From contig BOKW01000002.1 in NCBI GenBank assembly GCA_016861185.1, positions 591,659-655,658 of the forward strand: 64,000 nt of DNA, read 5' to 3'. The notes beneath the pieces are model-generated. The model searched no databases and had not been told where the DNA came from. It saw nothing but the letters and a program-made list of their open reading frames with translations. This document shows positions 19,365-30,860 of the stretch, piece after piece. Position numbers and translations under genes: made by a program. Position 1 is the first letter of the stretch. The number at the start of each line of letters is the position of its first letter. Source of the stretch: Betaproteobacteria bacterium (GTDB taxonomy: Bacteria > Pseudomonadota > Gammaproteobacteria > Burkholderiales > Burkholderiaceae_F).

Positions 19365-20191
19365 TGGTGCTCGAAGGACTGTTCGCCTACACCGGCGGAA
19401 GAGCGTTCGACGCTGCGCGGCCCTGCGTCGTTTTCCTGCACGGCGCGCAGCACGACCACAGCGTCTGGATCCTGCAGAGCCGCTATCTCGCGCATCACGG
19501 CTATGCGGTGCTGGCGCTCGACCTGCCCGGCCATGGCCGCAGCCGCGGGCCGGCCGCGACGAGCGTCGAAGCCATCGCCGATCGCGTCGCGCGGGCGCTC
19601 GCGTCGCTCGCGAACCCGCGCTTCCTGCTCGCCGGCCACAGCATGGGATCGCTGGTCGTGCTCGAACTGGCGCAGCGGCTCGCCGATCGCGTTACCGGTG
19701 TGGCGCTGTGCGCAGCCGCGTTTCCGATGCGCGTGTCCGATGCGCTGCTGGCGGCCACGCGCGAGGATCCGCCGGCGGCGCTGGACATGATCAACGTCTG
19801 GTCGCACAGCGTTTCGATCGCGCCGTTCGCAGTGCGTCCCGGCAACCCGGCGCCGGGCTTCAACGTCGTCTGGCAGAACCTGCGGCTGATGCAGCGGATC
19901 GCGCACGTCAACGGGGCGGCGGTGCTGCCGACCGACTTCGCCGCGTGCAACGCGTATGCGCGCGGGCTGGAGGCGGCGCGCGCGCTGCGCTGCCCGGCGC
20001 TTTTCGTGCTCGGCGCGGCCGACCAGATGACGCCGCCGCGCGCGGCGCAGCCGCTGCTCGAAGCGATCGCGGACAAGACCGCAGTCACGCTGCCCGACAC
20101 CGGGCATTCGATGATGGCCGAGAACCCGGACGGCGTGCGGCGCGCGCTCGAATCGTTCGCCGCGCGCATCTTCGCGACGGCCGCGGCCTGA
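19364..20191 (+). CDS. Alpha/beta hydrolase
   Basis: A 275-residue alpha/beta-hydrolase. The oxyanion segment is VVFLHGAQHDHSVW, DLPGHGRS carries a conserved turn, the nucleophile is the serine in GHSMGS, the acid is probably Asp in LGAADQMTPP, and the histidine is in PDTGHSMM. Substrate unknown. The ATG overlaps the metY stop by one base, so it is translated with metY; a link to methionine metabolism is not evident. Confidence 0.88.
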   Translation: MVLEGLFAYTGGRAFDAARPCVVFLHGAQHDHSVWILQSRYLAHHGYAVLALDLPGHGRSRGPAATSVEAIADRVARALASLANPRFLLAGHSMGSLVVLELAQRLADRVTGVALCAAAFPMRVSDALLAATREDPPAALDMINVWSHSVSIAPFAVRPGNPAPGFNVVWQNLRLMQRIAHVNGAAVLPTDFAACNAYARGLEAARALRCPALFVLGAADQMTPPRAAQPLLEAIADKTAVTLPDTGHSMMAENPDGVRRALESFAARIFATAAA

Positions 20192-20209
20192 GCGCCCCGC
20201 TCGACTCGA

Positions 20210-20845
20210 TTGAACGCGGTCAACTGGGACACCTACTGGCTGTACGTGCTGACCGAGGCGGCGCTGAGCCTGTCGCCGGGGCCGGCCGTGATGCTGGTGA
20301 TCGCGTACGGGCTGACGCAGGGCGCGCGCCGCTCGCTTCCCGCCACGCTCGGCATCCTGTCGGCCAACGCGATCTACTTCGCGGTTTCCGCCACCAGCCT
20401 GGGCGCGGTCCTCGTTTCTTCGCGCGCGTTCTTTTTCGCAGTCAAGTGGATCGGGGCGGCGTATCTCGTCTATCTCGGGCTGCGCGCGCTGTTCGGCCAG
20501 CCTTCGCCGATCACGGCGTCGAACCCCGCGGCGCGCGGATCGAACTGGCGGTCGATCTACGCGTCGGGGCTGACGCTGCAGCTGGCCAACCCGAAGACGT
20601 TGATCTTCTTCGTCGCGATCCTGCCGCAATTCGTCGATCCGCGACTTCCGATAGGCGCGCAGATGGCGTGGCTCGCGGCGGGGTCGGTGGTGCCCGAGTT
20701 CTTCATCCTCGCGGGCTACGGCTTCCTCGCCTCGCGCGCGGCGCGCATCGCGACCGATCCGCGCTACGCACGCTGGACCGATCGCATCGCCGGCGCGCTG
20801 GTGCTCGCAGCCGCCGCGCTGGTCCTTTCGGTCGCGCCCGCGTAG
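20210..20845 (+). CDS. LysE-family amino-acid exporter
   Basis: A 211-residue inner-membrane exporter of the LysE/RhtB family with about six membrane segments. The N-terminal SLSPGPAVMLVIAYG and the segment LTLQLANPKTLIFFVAILPQF are family hallmarks. The chosen start is TTG at 20210, because MNAVNWDTYWLYV then aligns with family N-termini; no clear Shine-Dalgarno sequence precedes it. The exported amino acid cannot be told. Confidence 0.88.
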   Translation: MNAVNWDTYWLYVLTEAALSLSPGPAVMLVIAYGLTQGARRSLPATLGILSANAIYFAVSATSLGAVLVSSRAFFFAVKWIGAAYLVYLGLRALFGQPSPITASNPAARGSNWRSIYASGLTLQLANPKTLIFFVAILPQFVDPRLPIGAQMAWLAAGSVVPEFFILAGYGFLASRAARIATDPRYARWTDRIAGALVLAAAALVLSVAPA

Positions 20846-20971
20846 AGCGCGCGATGCCGGGGAAGGCCGCCGGGAAAGCCACGTAAGCGTTGCGCCCCGC
20901 CCGCCCCTATACTTTCGCCGACGGATCGCGTTCGACGATTCAGCTCAAACCCATCCCCAGGAGACAGCACC

Positions 20972-21937
20972 ATGCAACAGACCGGCTCGGCCCTGTTTCG
21001 CTCCCTGCTCGCCGCCGCGGCGCTTTGCGCGGCCAGCGTCGGCGCGAACGCCCAGCAGAAGTTCGTCAACGTCCTGACCGGCGGCCAGGCCGGCGTGTAC
21101 TACCCGCTCGGCGTCGCGCTCAGCCAGATCTACAGCAAGGCGATGCCCGACGCAAAGGTTCAGGTGCAGGCGACCAAGGCGTCAGTCGAGAACCTCAACC
21201 TGCTGCAGGCCGGCCGCGGCGAGATCGCCTTCACGCTCGGCGACTCGCTGTCCGACGCGTGGAAGGGCGTGGAGGACGCGGGCTTCAAGACGCCGCTGAA
21301 GAAGCTGCGCACGGTGGCGGGCATCTATTCGAACTACATCCAGATCGTCGCCAGCGCAGATTCCGGCATCAAGACGCTCGCGGATCTGAAGGGCAAGCGC
21401 ATCTCGGTCGGCGCGCCGCGATCGGGCACGGAACTGAACGCGCGCGCGATCCTGAAGGCCGCAGGACTGACCTACCAGGACTTCGCGAAAGTCGAATACC
21501 TCCCGTTCGGCGAATCGGTCGAGCTGATGAAAAACCGTCAGCTCGACGTGACGCTGCAGTCGGCCGGACTCGGCGTGGCGTCGATCCGCGACCTGGCGAC
21601 CTCGATCAGGATCGTGGTCGTACCGATCCCTGCCGACGTCGTCGCGAAGGTCGGCGACCCCGCCTACCAGCCCGGCACGATCCCCGCGAATACGTACACG
21701 AACCAGGCGGACACCGTTCCGACCGCAGCGATCAAGAACTTCCTCGTCACGCACGACGGCGTTCCCGCCGACACCGTCTACACGATGACCAAGGCGCTGT
21801 TCGACAACCTCGACCAGTTGATCGCGGCACACGCGGCCGCGAAGGCGATCGTCAAAGCCGACGCCGCCAAGGACGTGCCGGTGCCGCTGCATCCGGGCGC
21901 CGAACGCTACTACCGCGAAGCCGGCCTGTTGAAGTAG
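20972..21937 (+). CDS. TAXI-family TRAP transporter solute receptor
   Basis: Periplasmic receptor of a TAXI-type TRAP system. Signal peptide to about residue 27 (ASVGANAQ). Then VNVLTGGQAGVYYPLGVALSQIY, the TAXI N-terminal motif, DLKGKRISVGAPRSGTELNA, and a C-terminal segment ending LHPGAERYYREAGL. 321 residues. CAGGAGACA precedes the ATG. The permease gene lies 100 bp downstream. TAXI receptors of this type have been linked to glutamate and related dicarboxylates, but the ligand here is unknown. Confidence 0.93.
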   Translation: MQQTGSALFRSLLAAAALCAASVGANAQQKFVNVLTGGQAGVYYPLGVALSQIYSKAMPDAKVQVQATKASVENLNLLQAGRGEIAFTLGDSLSDAWKGVEDAGFKTPLKKLRTVAGIYSNYIQIVASADSGIKTLADLKGKRISVGAPRSGTELNARAILKAAGLTYQDFAKVEYLPFGESVELMKNRQLDVTLQSAGLGVASIRDLATSIRIVVVPIPADVVAKVGDPAYQPGTIPANTYTNQADTVPTAAIKNFLVTHDGVPADTVYTMTKALFDNLDQLIAAHAAAKAIVKADAAKDVPVPLHPGAERYYREAGLLK

Positions 21938-22037
21938 GGCGTACGCGCAAGCAGTGCCGCGATGACACAGCGCCGCTGTGCCATCGCTTCTTTCTGGGTA
22001 CGACAACCACGACAAACCCAGCGAAGAGGACCCAGCG

Positions 22038-24040
<2,003 letters not shown>

Positions 24041-24044
<4 letters not shown>

Positions 24045-24424
24045 GCGTCGGCCTGTGCCTGGCCGTGGCGACTTCGATCGTCGCGGCATTGCCGGTCGAG
24101 CGCTTCACGCTCTCGTGGACCCATTCGATCGAAAAGGTGGCCTGGGAAGAAGACTGGCGCATCGATCCGGATCGCCGCAGCCTCGTGCTGGTCGAATCGC
24201 GCGTGCGCGGTTCGGGCGCGGGCATGGAACCGCCCCAGGGGGCCGTGCTGCGCAACGGGACATGGCACGCGCCGGGCGGGCTCGAAGTTCCCCGGCTGCG
24301 GCTTGCGCTGTCCGGCTTCACCGACGACTGGCAACTGTGCACCAGCGCCGGTTGCCGGCCCTTGCGTCAGCGTACCGGCGTCGACAGCGGAACGGTGGAA
24401 CTGTTCGCCTGCCCGGTGCGCTGA
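24041..24424 (+). CDS. DUF1850 family protein of the TAXI-TRAP operon
   Basis: A 127-residue protein with a short hydrophobic N-terminus and the motif FTLSWTHSIEKVAWEEDWRI, followed by VESRVRGSGAGM and LCTSAGCRPL, features of DUF1850. Genes of this family commonly sit beside TAXI-TRAP permeases. Its ATG overlaps the permease stop (ATGA). The function is unknown; an accessory role in that transporter is inferred. The last 58 bp overlap the end of the convergent egtD-like gene. Confidence 0.82.
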
Positions 24425-25461
24425 GATTGCGGACGCGCGAGCAGCACCGCGAACCATTCGCGCTCGTCGGTCCAGTACGCCTGCAGCGCGAAGCCGGCAT
24501 CGGCAAGCAGCGCGGCGAAGTCGCCGAGCCGGTACTTGTACGAATTCTCGGTGTGAATGCGCTCGCCGGCGGCGAAACGACGCTCGCCGCCCGGCCAGCT
24601 CACGCGCAGCGCACGGCAGGCTTCCAGGTGCATCTCGATGCGCCCGTGCGCCGGCTCGAAATACGCGACGTGGCGCCAGTCGGCCGGCGCGAAGTCGGTG
24701 CCCGCGATGCGGTTGGTCCTGCGCAGCACGTTGAGGTTGAACGCGGCGGTCACGCCGAGCGGATCGTCGTAGGCGGCCTGCAGCGTAGCCGGGTCCTTCA
24801 GCAGGTCGATGCCGATCAGCAGCCCGCCGGTCTCGTCGAGCTCGGCGCACAGCCCGGCGAGAAAGCGCCGCGCCTCGTCGGGCGTGAAGTTGCCGATCGA
24901 TGAACCCGGATAGAAGAACAGCCGCCCGTCGCGCGCAAGGCGTGCGGGCAGCACCAGCGGCCGCGCCAGGTCGACACCGACCGCGGTCATCACGATCTGC
25001 GGAAAGCGCCGCTGCAGCGCTTCGAGCGAGCGCTGCAGGTAGTCGACCGAGATGTCGAGCGCCACGTACTCGCGCGGACGCAGCACCGGAAACAGGCGGG
25101 CCGCCTTCTCGCCGTTGCCCGCCCCGAGGTCGATCAGCGTGCAGCCGGCGCGCCCGAAGGCTGCCCCGATCTCGCGGTCGTGCGCGCGAAGGATCGCGCG
25201 TTCGGTGCGCGTCGGATAGTACTCGTCGAGTTCGGTGATCGCGTCGAAGAGCGCCGAGCCCAGCGAGTCGTAGAAGTATTTCGGCGCAATCCGGGCCTGC
25301 GGCGCGCACAGACCCGCGAGCAGCGCGTCGCGCTCGGCGCGCTGCGAGTCGTACGCGTCCGGCGGACCGTCGGTGCCGCGCCGCCCGGCCCCGCTCCGCT
25401 GCACCTGCGCCGGCTCCATGCCGATCGGGCCCGGGCCGATCGGCTCGTTTCGGGTCGGCAT
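24367..25461 (-). CDS. egtD: L-histidine N-alpha-methyltransferase (EgtD-like)
   Basis: A SAM-dependent methyltransferase of the EgtD family, which trimethylates histidine to hercynine, the first step of ergothioneine synthesis. Seen are PKYFYDSLGSALFDAITELDEYYPTRTE, split here as PKYFYDSLGS then ELDEYYPTRTE; the SAM motif IDLGAGNGEKA; PGSSIGNF (substrate Asn); YDDPLGVTAAFN (Tyr); and HTENSYKY, keeping the Glu and Ser that hold the imidazole in characterised EgtD. The 364-residue start at 25461 has GGGGAGG about 8 nt upstream. The frame stays open upstream into a truncated recombinase. No egtB, egtA or egtC lies nearby, so the end product is uncertain. Confidence 0.85.
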   Translation of the reverse strand: MPTRNEPIGPGPIGMEPAQVQRSGAGRRGTDGPPDAYDSQRAERDALLAGLCAPQARIAPKYFYDSLGSALFDAITELDEYYPTRTERAILRAHDREIGAAFGRAGCTLIDLGAGNGEKAARLFPVLRPREYVALDISVDYLQRSLEALQRRFPQIVMTAVGVDLARPLVLPARLARDGRLFFYPGSSIGNFTPDEARRFLAGLCAELDETGGLLIGIDLLKDPATLQAAYDDPLGVTAAFNLNVLRRTNRIAGTDFAPADWRHVAYFEPAHGRIEMHLEACRALRVSWPGGERRFAAGERIHTENSYKYRLGDFAALLADAGFALQAYWTDEREWFAVLLARPQSQRTGQANSSTVPLSTPVR

Positions 25462-27051
25462 CGTGCCCCTCCCCGTTGGCTGGCAAACCGTCATGCTACG
25501 CCCGGTATCCGCTGCGGCGAGCTGCCTCAACAGGCCGGGGGTCGACGCGATGCCGATCGCCCGCCGCGTTTCGGCGCCGATGCCGTGGCGCAGCGCCGCT
25601 TCACCCCAACGCGATCCGTCGGGTCGCAGGAACAACCAGGCCTCGGGATTCGGCAGCAGCGCCGCGTGGCAGTGGTCGAGGTAGTCGTCGACGATCGCTT
25701 TCGCCGGCTCGACGATCGCGCATTCGGACGCTGCCGCCGCATCGCCGGCCATGAGCGACATCGGACCGTGCCGCCCGGAGGGCCGGCGCAATTCGTGCCC
25801 CAGCCTCAGGCCGACCAGCTGCCCGAGGCGCAGCGGCGCCGCGAGCAACAGCGCGATGGCCACCGCGAGCTGCGCCTTGCGCAGCGCCTGCGGCTGCAGC
25901 GAGCGCCCGCCGGCCGCTTCCGCGAACAGACGCTCGGGCAGCGCCCGCAGTGCAGCGAGCGTCGCCGGATCGGCGAAGCGCTCGAGCGCCAGGCGGTCGC
26001 TCCCGGCCCGCCCGGGTGCTGCACCGCCGCCGAGGCGGCGCTTGTAGTGCCCCAGTTGGTCGAGTTGCGATGCGGGCGCCTTCACCCACTGACGGGCAAT
26101 GCCGAACAGCGTGACCGCGAGCCCGCGCGCGAACGTGCCCGCCTGCCGCTCGCCGCCCGGTCCGAGGTATTCGCCCAGCAGCAGCTTGAAGTTGACCGGT
26201 TCGACCAGCGTCGCGAGGCTGATCACCCGGCGCGGATAGCCGAGCCGGCGCGCCAGCGCCGAGGCCGCCAGCCGCAGGTGCTCGCCGCGCAGCCGCACCG
26301 TGGACGGCGAGAGGCTGCGGGAGGAGCCGTCGCGGGAAAGCCGCCCCGAGTGCGCCGCCCAGGCCAGGTAGCGCTCGAGGTCGCGTCGGAAAGTGACCGG
26401 AAACGCGTCGAGCGGCAGCTGTGACGGGCGCGCCGGGCGAGCGGGCGAGGCGAGCCGCAGCTGCGGCCAGCCCGCGACCAGTCCCGCCGCCTCGTTCCAG
26501 CACTCGGCTGCCTGCCGGCGAAACGCCCGCGCCCGCGCTTCTCCCGCATTCGCCGCGAGGCGCCCGGCGATCGCCTCGAGCAGCGCGTCCGACACCCGCT
26601 GCGGCTCGATGCCGGCCGCCGACGCCTCGCGAATCAGCCGCGACAGCCCGTAGCGCAGCCGCCGCGTGGGCAGCCGCTCGCGCAGCGCCGCCCAGTGCGG
26701 CGCGAGCGCAGTGCCGCGGGGCGGCGGAGCGGCCTCGCCGCGATGCAGCGCAATCGCCTGCCTCACGCGCCAGCGTATGTTGGCGACCGTCTTGTCGGCG
26801 CGGCCCCGGGCCGGCCTCGGCACCCTGGCCAGCCGGCGATCGAGCTCGGCCGCGTCGGCCGGCGTCGCGGCCGCGTCGCTGCCGAGCATCGCGCACAACG
26901 CCCGGATCGCCGCCCGGCAGTCGCGCCGGTCACGCGCGGCGAGCCCGGAGTCCGCCTCGATCCAGGCCTGCAGGTCGGCGAGGCTGACTGCGGGCGCATC
27001 GGCTTGGCCGGCAGTCGGTTGGGGAGAATCGGTAGAACGCATGCCTGGCAT
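25462..27051 (-). pseudogene. Truncated tyrosine recombinase (integrase), in frame with egtD
   Basis: About 530 codons resembling the N-terminal and central parts of large phage-type integrases: an Ala/Arg-rich helical region, then LERFADPATLAALRALPERL, and LLLAAPLRLGQLVGLRL with the first catalytic arginine. Where relatives have TPHQFRHLAAK, this protein reads TPGLLRQLAAA, so the HxxR box is lost, and no C-terminal tyrosine segment follows. There is no stop codon before the EgtD start, so the two form one 894-codon frame (24367-27051). It is probably a decayed integrase. A translated fusion cannot be excluded. Confidence 0.65.
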
Positions 27052-27235
27052 GGCCGCACCCGGATCGTTCAGTTGTCGCTTCAGTTACTCAGGCTTCGAG
27101 AATACTCCGTCTATATACGACGAACAATTATTCCAATCAATTCCCGACAAGGCATACCCGAGGGGTTCGCAAAAAGGTCGTCGTCGACAGGAGCGGGGTG
27201 GGAAGTACCGCCCGGCACCGGCCGCCGGGACTCGC

Positions 27236-28546
27236 CTACCCGCCCATCATCTGGCTGGGCAGCCAGGTGGCAAGCCCCGGCACCAGGGCCAGCAGTACCA
27301 TGGTGAGCAGCATGATCAGGACGAACGGCATCGCGCCCAGAAGCACGGTCGCAAGCGGCACCTGCGGCGCAACCCCCCTGAGCACGTACAGGTTCAGCCC
27401 CACCGGGGGGGTGATCAGCCCGACCTCCAGGTTGATCGTCAGGATCACCGCGAACCAGATCAGGTCGAAATTGTTGGCCTCCAGCACCGGAGTGAGAATC
27501 GGCATCACCATCACGATGATCGCCACCGGCGGCAGGAAGCAGCCGGCAAGCAGCAGGAACGCATTGATCGCCAGCATCAGCACCCAGCGATTCAGGCCGA
27601 GGTCGACCATCGCCTGCGCGGCGGTCTGCGTCACGTAGAGCAGCGACATCATGTACGAGAAGATCGCCGCCGCGCCGATGATCATCAGGATCATCGTCGA
27701 CTCGCGCACCGTCTCGCTCATGATCCGCCAGAGGTCTTGTGCACGCCAGGCGCGGTAGATCGCAACGACCAGGATCATCGCGAGCACCGCCGAGATCGCC
27801 GCCACCTCCGACGGCGTCGCGAGACCCCCGTACATCGCGTAGGCGATCGCGACGATGATCGCGATGAACGGCGAGACGCGCCCGAGCCCGTGCATCTTCT
27901 GCGCCAGCGTGTAGCGGGCGGCTTCGGTTTCGATCCCGCGGCGCGACAGCAGCGTGGCCAGCCACGCGTAGAGGGAGAAGAACACGACCAGCAGAACGCC
28001 CGGTACGATGCCGGCCAGGAACAGCCGCCCGATCGAGGTTTCGGTCGCCAGCCCGTAGAGGATCATCGTGATCGACGGCGGGATCAGGATGCCCAGCGTG
28101 CCGCCCGCGCAGATCGAGCCGGTGGCCAGCGCCGGCGAGACTCCGCGACGCAGCATCTCGGGAACGCCGGCCTTGCCGATCGCCGCCGCGGTTGCCGGGC
28201 TCGAGCCGCAGATCGCCGAGAACACGCCGCAGGCGAGGATGTTCGCGATCACCAGCCCGCCAGGCACGCGCGCCAGCCAGCGATGCAGCGACTCGTAGAT
28301 GTCGCGGCCCGCCGCCGACGATCCGATCGCGGCACCCAGCAGCACGAACAGCGGGATCGTCAGCAGCGCGAACGACGCCAGCTCGTCCATCATCACGATC
28401 GGTACGTTCGCGATGCTGCCGAATCCCTGGAACGCCACGAGAAAGCCCAGCGAGACCAGCGTCAGCCCCCAGGCGATCGACAGGCCCGAGAACAGCACGA
28501 ACAGCGTGATCACGAGGATCAGCAGGCCGACCTGCATCTCAGTCAT
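27236..28546 (-). CDS. dctM: TRAP transporter large permease (DctM-like)
   Basis: A 436-residue, 12-segment permease. TRAP hallmarks include FALLTIPLFVLLGAAIG, ICGSSPATAAAIG, GGTLGILIPPSI and GLITPPVGLNLYV. It overlaps the upstream small subunit gene by 8 bp and completes a dctP-dctQ-dctM operon. Transports an unidentified organic acid using an ion gradient. Confidence 0.95.
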   Translation of the reverse strand: MTEMQVGLLILVITLFVLFSGLSIAWGLTLVSLGFLVAFQGFGSIANVPIVMMDELASFALLTIPLFVLLGAAIGSSAAGRDIYESLHRWLARVPGGLVIANILACGVFSAICGSSPATAAAIGKAGVPEMLRRGVSPALATGSICAGGTLGILIPPSITMILYGLATETSIGRLFLAGIVPGVLLVVFFSLYAWLATLLSRRGIETEAARYTLAQKMHGLGRVSPFIAIIVAIAYAMYGGLATPSEVAAISAVLAMILVVAIYRAWRAQDLWRIMSETVRESTMILMIIGAAAIFSYMMSLLYVTQTAAQAMVDLGLNRWVLMLAINAFLLLAGCFLPPVAIIVMVMPILTPVLEANNFDLIWFAVILTINLEVGLITPPVGLNLYVLRGVAPQVPLATVLLGAMPFVLIMLLTMVLLALVPGLATWLPSQMMGG

Positions 28547-29033
28547 GCGCGAGGCTCTCCGGCGCAGGCGAGCGCATCAGCTCGACCAGGTATTGCAGCG
28601 CGGTCAGGCCGAGCCCGACCGGCATCGTCAGGTACAGCGGCCATTTGTGCGGCGCCCAGGTGCTCTCGCTGCGCTCGCCGCGCAGGAACGACTCCCAGGC
28701 GAGCTCGCCGCCCAGCACCGCCAGGTACAGGCAGACCAGCATGCCGACGATCGCCACGATCGTGGCCAGGCGCCTGCGGTGGCGCTGCGGCAGATAGTGC
28801 GACAGCAGGTCGACGCCGACGTGGCCGTTGGTGCGCAGCGTGTACGGCGAGGCGAGGAACAGCGACGCCACCATCATGTAGACCGAGAACTCGATCTCCC
28901 AGAAAGTGGAGTTGCCGAGCGCGCGGTAGATCACGCTCCAGGTGATGACGACCGAGGCGGCTGCCAGCAGCACCGCCGCGACGACCGCCAGCAGGTCGCC
29001 GAGGCGGTCGACCGCCCGGATGAAAGCGCGCAT
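28539..29033 (-). CDS. dctQ: TRAP transporter small permease (DctQ-like)
   Basis: A 164-residue protein with four predicted membrane helices and the family segment SVIYRALGNSTFWEIEFSVYM, split as VIYRALGNSTFWEIEF then the hydrophobic SVYMMVASLFLA. It also has LRTNGHVGVDLL, typical of DctQ. It starts 7 bp after the dctP stop and overlaps dctM. Confidence 0.92.
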   Translation of the reverse strand: MRAFIRAVDRLGDLLAVVAAVLLAAASVVITWSVIYRALGNSTFWEIEFSVYMMVASLFLASPYTLRTNGHVGVDLLSHYLPQRHRRRLATIVAIVGMLVCLYLAVLGGELAWESFLRGERSESTWAPHKWPLYLTMPVGLGLTALQYLVELMRSPAPESLAHD

Positions 29034-29040
29034 GCGCCGC

Positions 29041-30045
29041 TTACTTGACCTGCAGCAGCGCGTCCATCAGGTCCTTGGCCTCGGGCGAGATCGCGGCGAA
29101 CTCCTTCCAGGAGGTCTCCTTCGCCAGTGCGAGCCATTCGTCGAACTCGGCTTTGGTCATCTGGTGCACCTTGCCGCCGGCCTTGCGATAGGCCTCGGCC
29201 ATCTTCTCGCCGGCCTCGCGCTGCAGCTTCAGGAAGTACTCGTCGGACTTGTCCGCCGCCTCCTCGAAGATCTTCTGCTGCGCCGGCGTGAGCTTGTCCC
29301 AGTGCTGCTTCGACATCACCAGCGGCTGCATGAGCATCCACAGCGTGTAGTCGCCCGGCACCGTCGCGTGCTTCGTCTGCTCGTACAGGCGCATGCTGAC
29401 GAAGGTCTCGGCCGAAGTGAGCGTGGCGTTGAGCACACCGGACTGCAACGCCGGATACAGTTCGCTCGAAGCCATGCTGACCACCGAGGAACCCGCGGCC
29501 TTCAGCATCGATTCGAAGGTGGGATCGGCCGCGCGCATCTTCAGCCCCGCCACCGACTTCGGATCGGTGATGTCGCGGTCTTTCGCGGCGAAGCCGCCCG
29601 GGGTCCACCACCAGGTGACGATGTGCACGCCGTTCCTGTGGGCAAGCTCCTGCAGCTTCTGCCGGTACGCCGACTTCTTCAGGCGCATCGCGAAGTCGAG
29701 GTTCGGGATCGTGCCCGGCAGGATCACTGCCGAGAACTCCTTCGCCTTGCCCGCCGCGTACGACATCGGGAAGATCGCCATCTCGAGCGTGCCGTTCTGC
29801 AGCGCGTCGAATTGCGCGACCGGCTTGATGCCCAGCGAGCTCGACGGGAAGATCCTGAATTTGATGTTCTTGTCCTGCCGGGTGACTTCCTCGACGAACA
29901 CCCGCGCGGCGAGGTCGCGTCCGTCGGCGTTCGCCTTGAACTGGTGCGAGATCTTGATTTCCTGCGCGTTCGCAGCTGCGCTTGCGCCGAACGCGAACGC
30001 CAGCGCGACCGCCATTGCCGCGCCGATCCTGAGCGTGCCTGCCAT
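29041..30045 (-). CDS. dctP: TRAP transporter solute receptor (DctP-like)
   Basis: A 334-residue periplasmic receptor. Signal peptide to about residue 27 (SAAANAQ), then EIKISHQFKANADGRDLAARVFVEEV. The characteristic arginine that binds the ligand carboxylate lies in LKMRAADPTF, followed by ELYPALQSGVLNA. A GGGGGGAGA Shine-Dalgarno sequence precedes the ATG. The ligand is unknown. First gene of the TRAP operon. Confidence 0.94.
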   Translation of the reverse strand: MAGTLRIGAAMAVALAFAFGASAAANAQEIKISHQFKANADGRDLAARVFVEEVTRQDKNIKFRIFPSSSLGIKPVAQFDALQNGTLEMAIFPMSYAAGKAKEFSAVILPGTIPNLDFAMRLKKSAYRQKLQELAHRNGVHIVTWWWTPGGFAAKDRDITDPKSVAGLKMRAADPTFESMLKAAGSSVVSMASSELYPALQSGVLNATLTSAETFVSMRLYEQTKHATVPGDYTLWMLMQPLVMSKQHWDKLTPAQQKIFEEAADKSDEYFLKLQREAGEKMAEAYRKAGGKVHQMTKAEFDEWLALAKETSWKEFAAISPEAKDLMDALLQVK

Positions 30046-30176
30046 GCTGTCTCCCCCCGTTTGCGGGCACGGCCCGCGAGCGGGCCGATCCCTTCTTCTG
30101 CCTGTAACCGTGACGCAATATGGGGGCGTCGCTCCGGCCTGTCAACCGCGTCGCAACCCTGCAGGGGCTGCCGGCC

Positions 30177-30779
30177 TCAGCTGTTTTCCGCGCCCGGATG
30201 GAAGCGCTTGACGCGATGCAGCGTGTTGCGATCGGTGTGATGCATCTCGCCGCCGGTCGCGGCGAGCTTCAGGACGAGGTCGGAGGTGTAGCTGAACGTA
30301 CCATCGTCGTTGAAAGCGAACGTGCTCTCGAACGCGGTGGCCCTCGCGCGCTCCATCAGGTACCTGTTCTGCGACAGGCCGTAGGTATCCGCCCCCGGCT
30401 GCGCCCTGAATCTGAGCTTCCTGTCGCGCGCACCTGCATCACCGCCTGCCAGGATGGCAAGCCCGCGCGGCACGGCAAAGCAGCGCATCACCTGTCCGTT
30501 GGCCTTGTCCCAGAGCAGATAACCCACCTCGTCATGGAACGGGTCCATCGCTTCCTCGCCATGGCGCCAGGCGGTCATCTGGTAGTTCAGCCCCTGCATC
30601 GTCTGCCGGCCGTTCTCGACGATCGGTATCGGCCGGAACCACGCGCGTTCGAAGTAGCCGGTTTCCGCCGTCTCGCCGTCCTGGTTGTGATACGAAAGGT
30701 CGACGCCGACATCGCCTTCCCACTCGCCGACCAGCGGCGTCAACGGCCCGAGTTTTTGAGGGCCCAGGATCTCCGACAT
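30177..30779 (-). CDS. Heme-binding beta-barrel (FABP/THAP4-nitrobindin-like) protein
   Basis: A 200-residue protein of the DUF1794/nitrobindin-like beta-barrel family. It has GPLTPLVGEWEGDVGVD at the N-terminus, then FHDEVGYLLWDKANGQVM and PRGLAILAGG in the middle, all family signatures. Relatives of this fold bind heme or fatty acids. The ATG at 30779 is preferred because AAGGAG sits 5 nt upstream; a GTG two codons earlier overlaps that site. A link to the neighbouring transporter genes is not evident. Confidence 0.82.
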   Translation of the reverse strand: MSEILGPQKLGPLTPLVGEWEGDVGVDLSYHNQDGETAETGYFERAWFRPIPIVENGRQTMQGLNYQMTAWRHGEEAMDPFHDEVGYLLWDKANGQVMRCFAVPRGLAILAGGDAGARDRKLRFRAQPGADTYGLSQNRYLMERARATAFESTFAFNDDGTFSYTSDLVLKLAATGGEMHHTDRNTLHRVKRFHPGAENS

Positions 30780-30860
30780 GGTCACTCCTTCTCGTGGAAG
30801 TCGTCACAGCGTCGATCGTAGTCGCTTCCCCGCTCCCGGGCGCCCCAATCGAATGCCTCG

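Noticed and set aside
27052..27235. tRNA gene as integration site of the recombinase
   Set aside because: The A+T-richer gap was read on both strands; no cloverleaf or CCA-type end could be made out.
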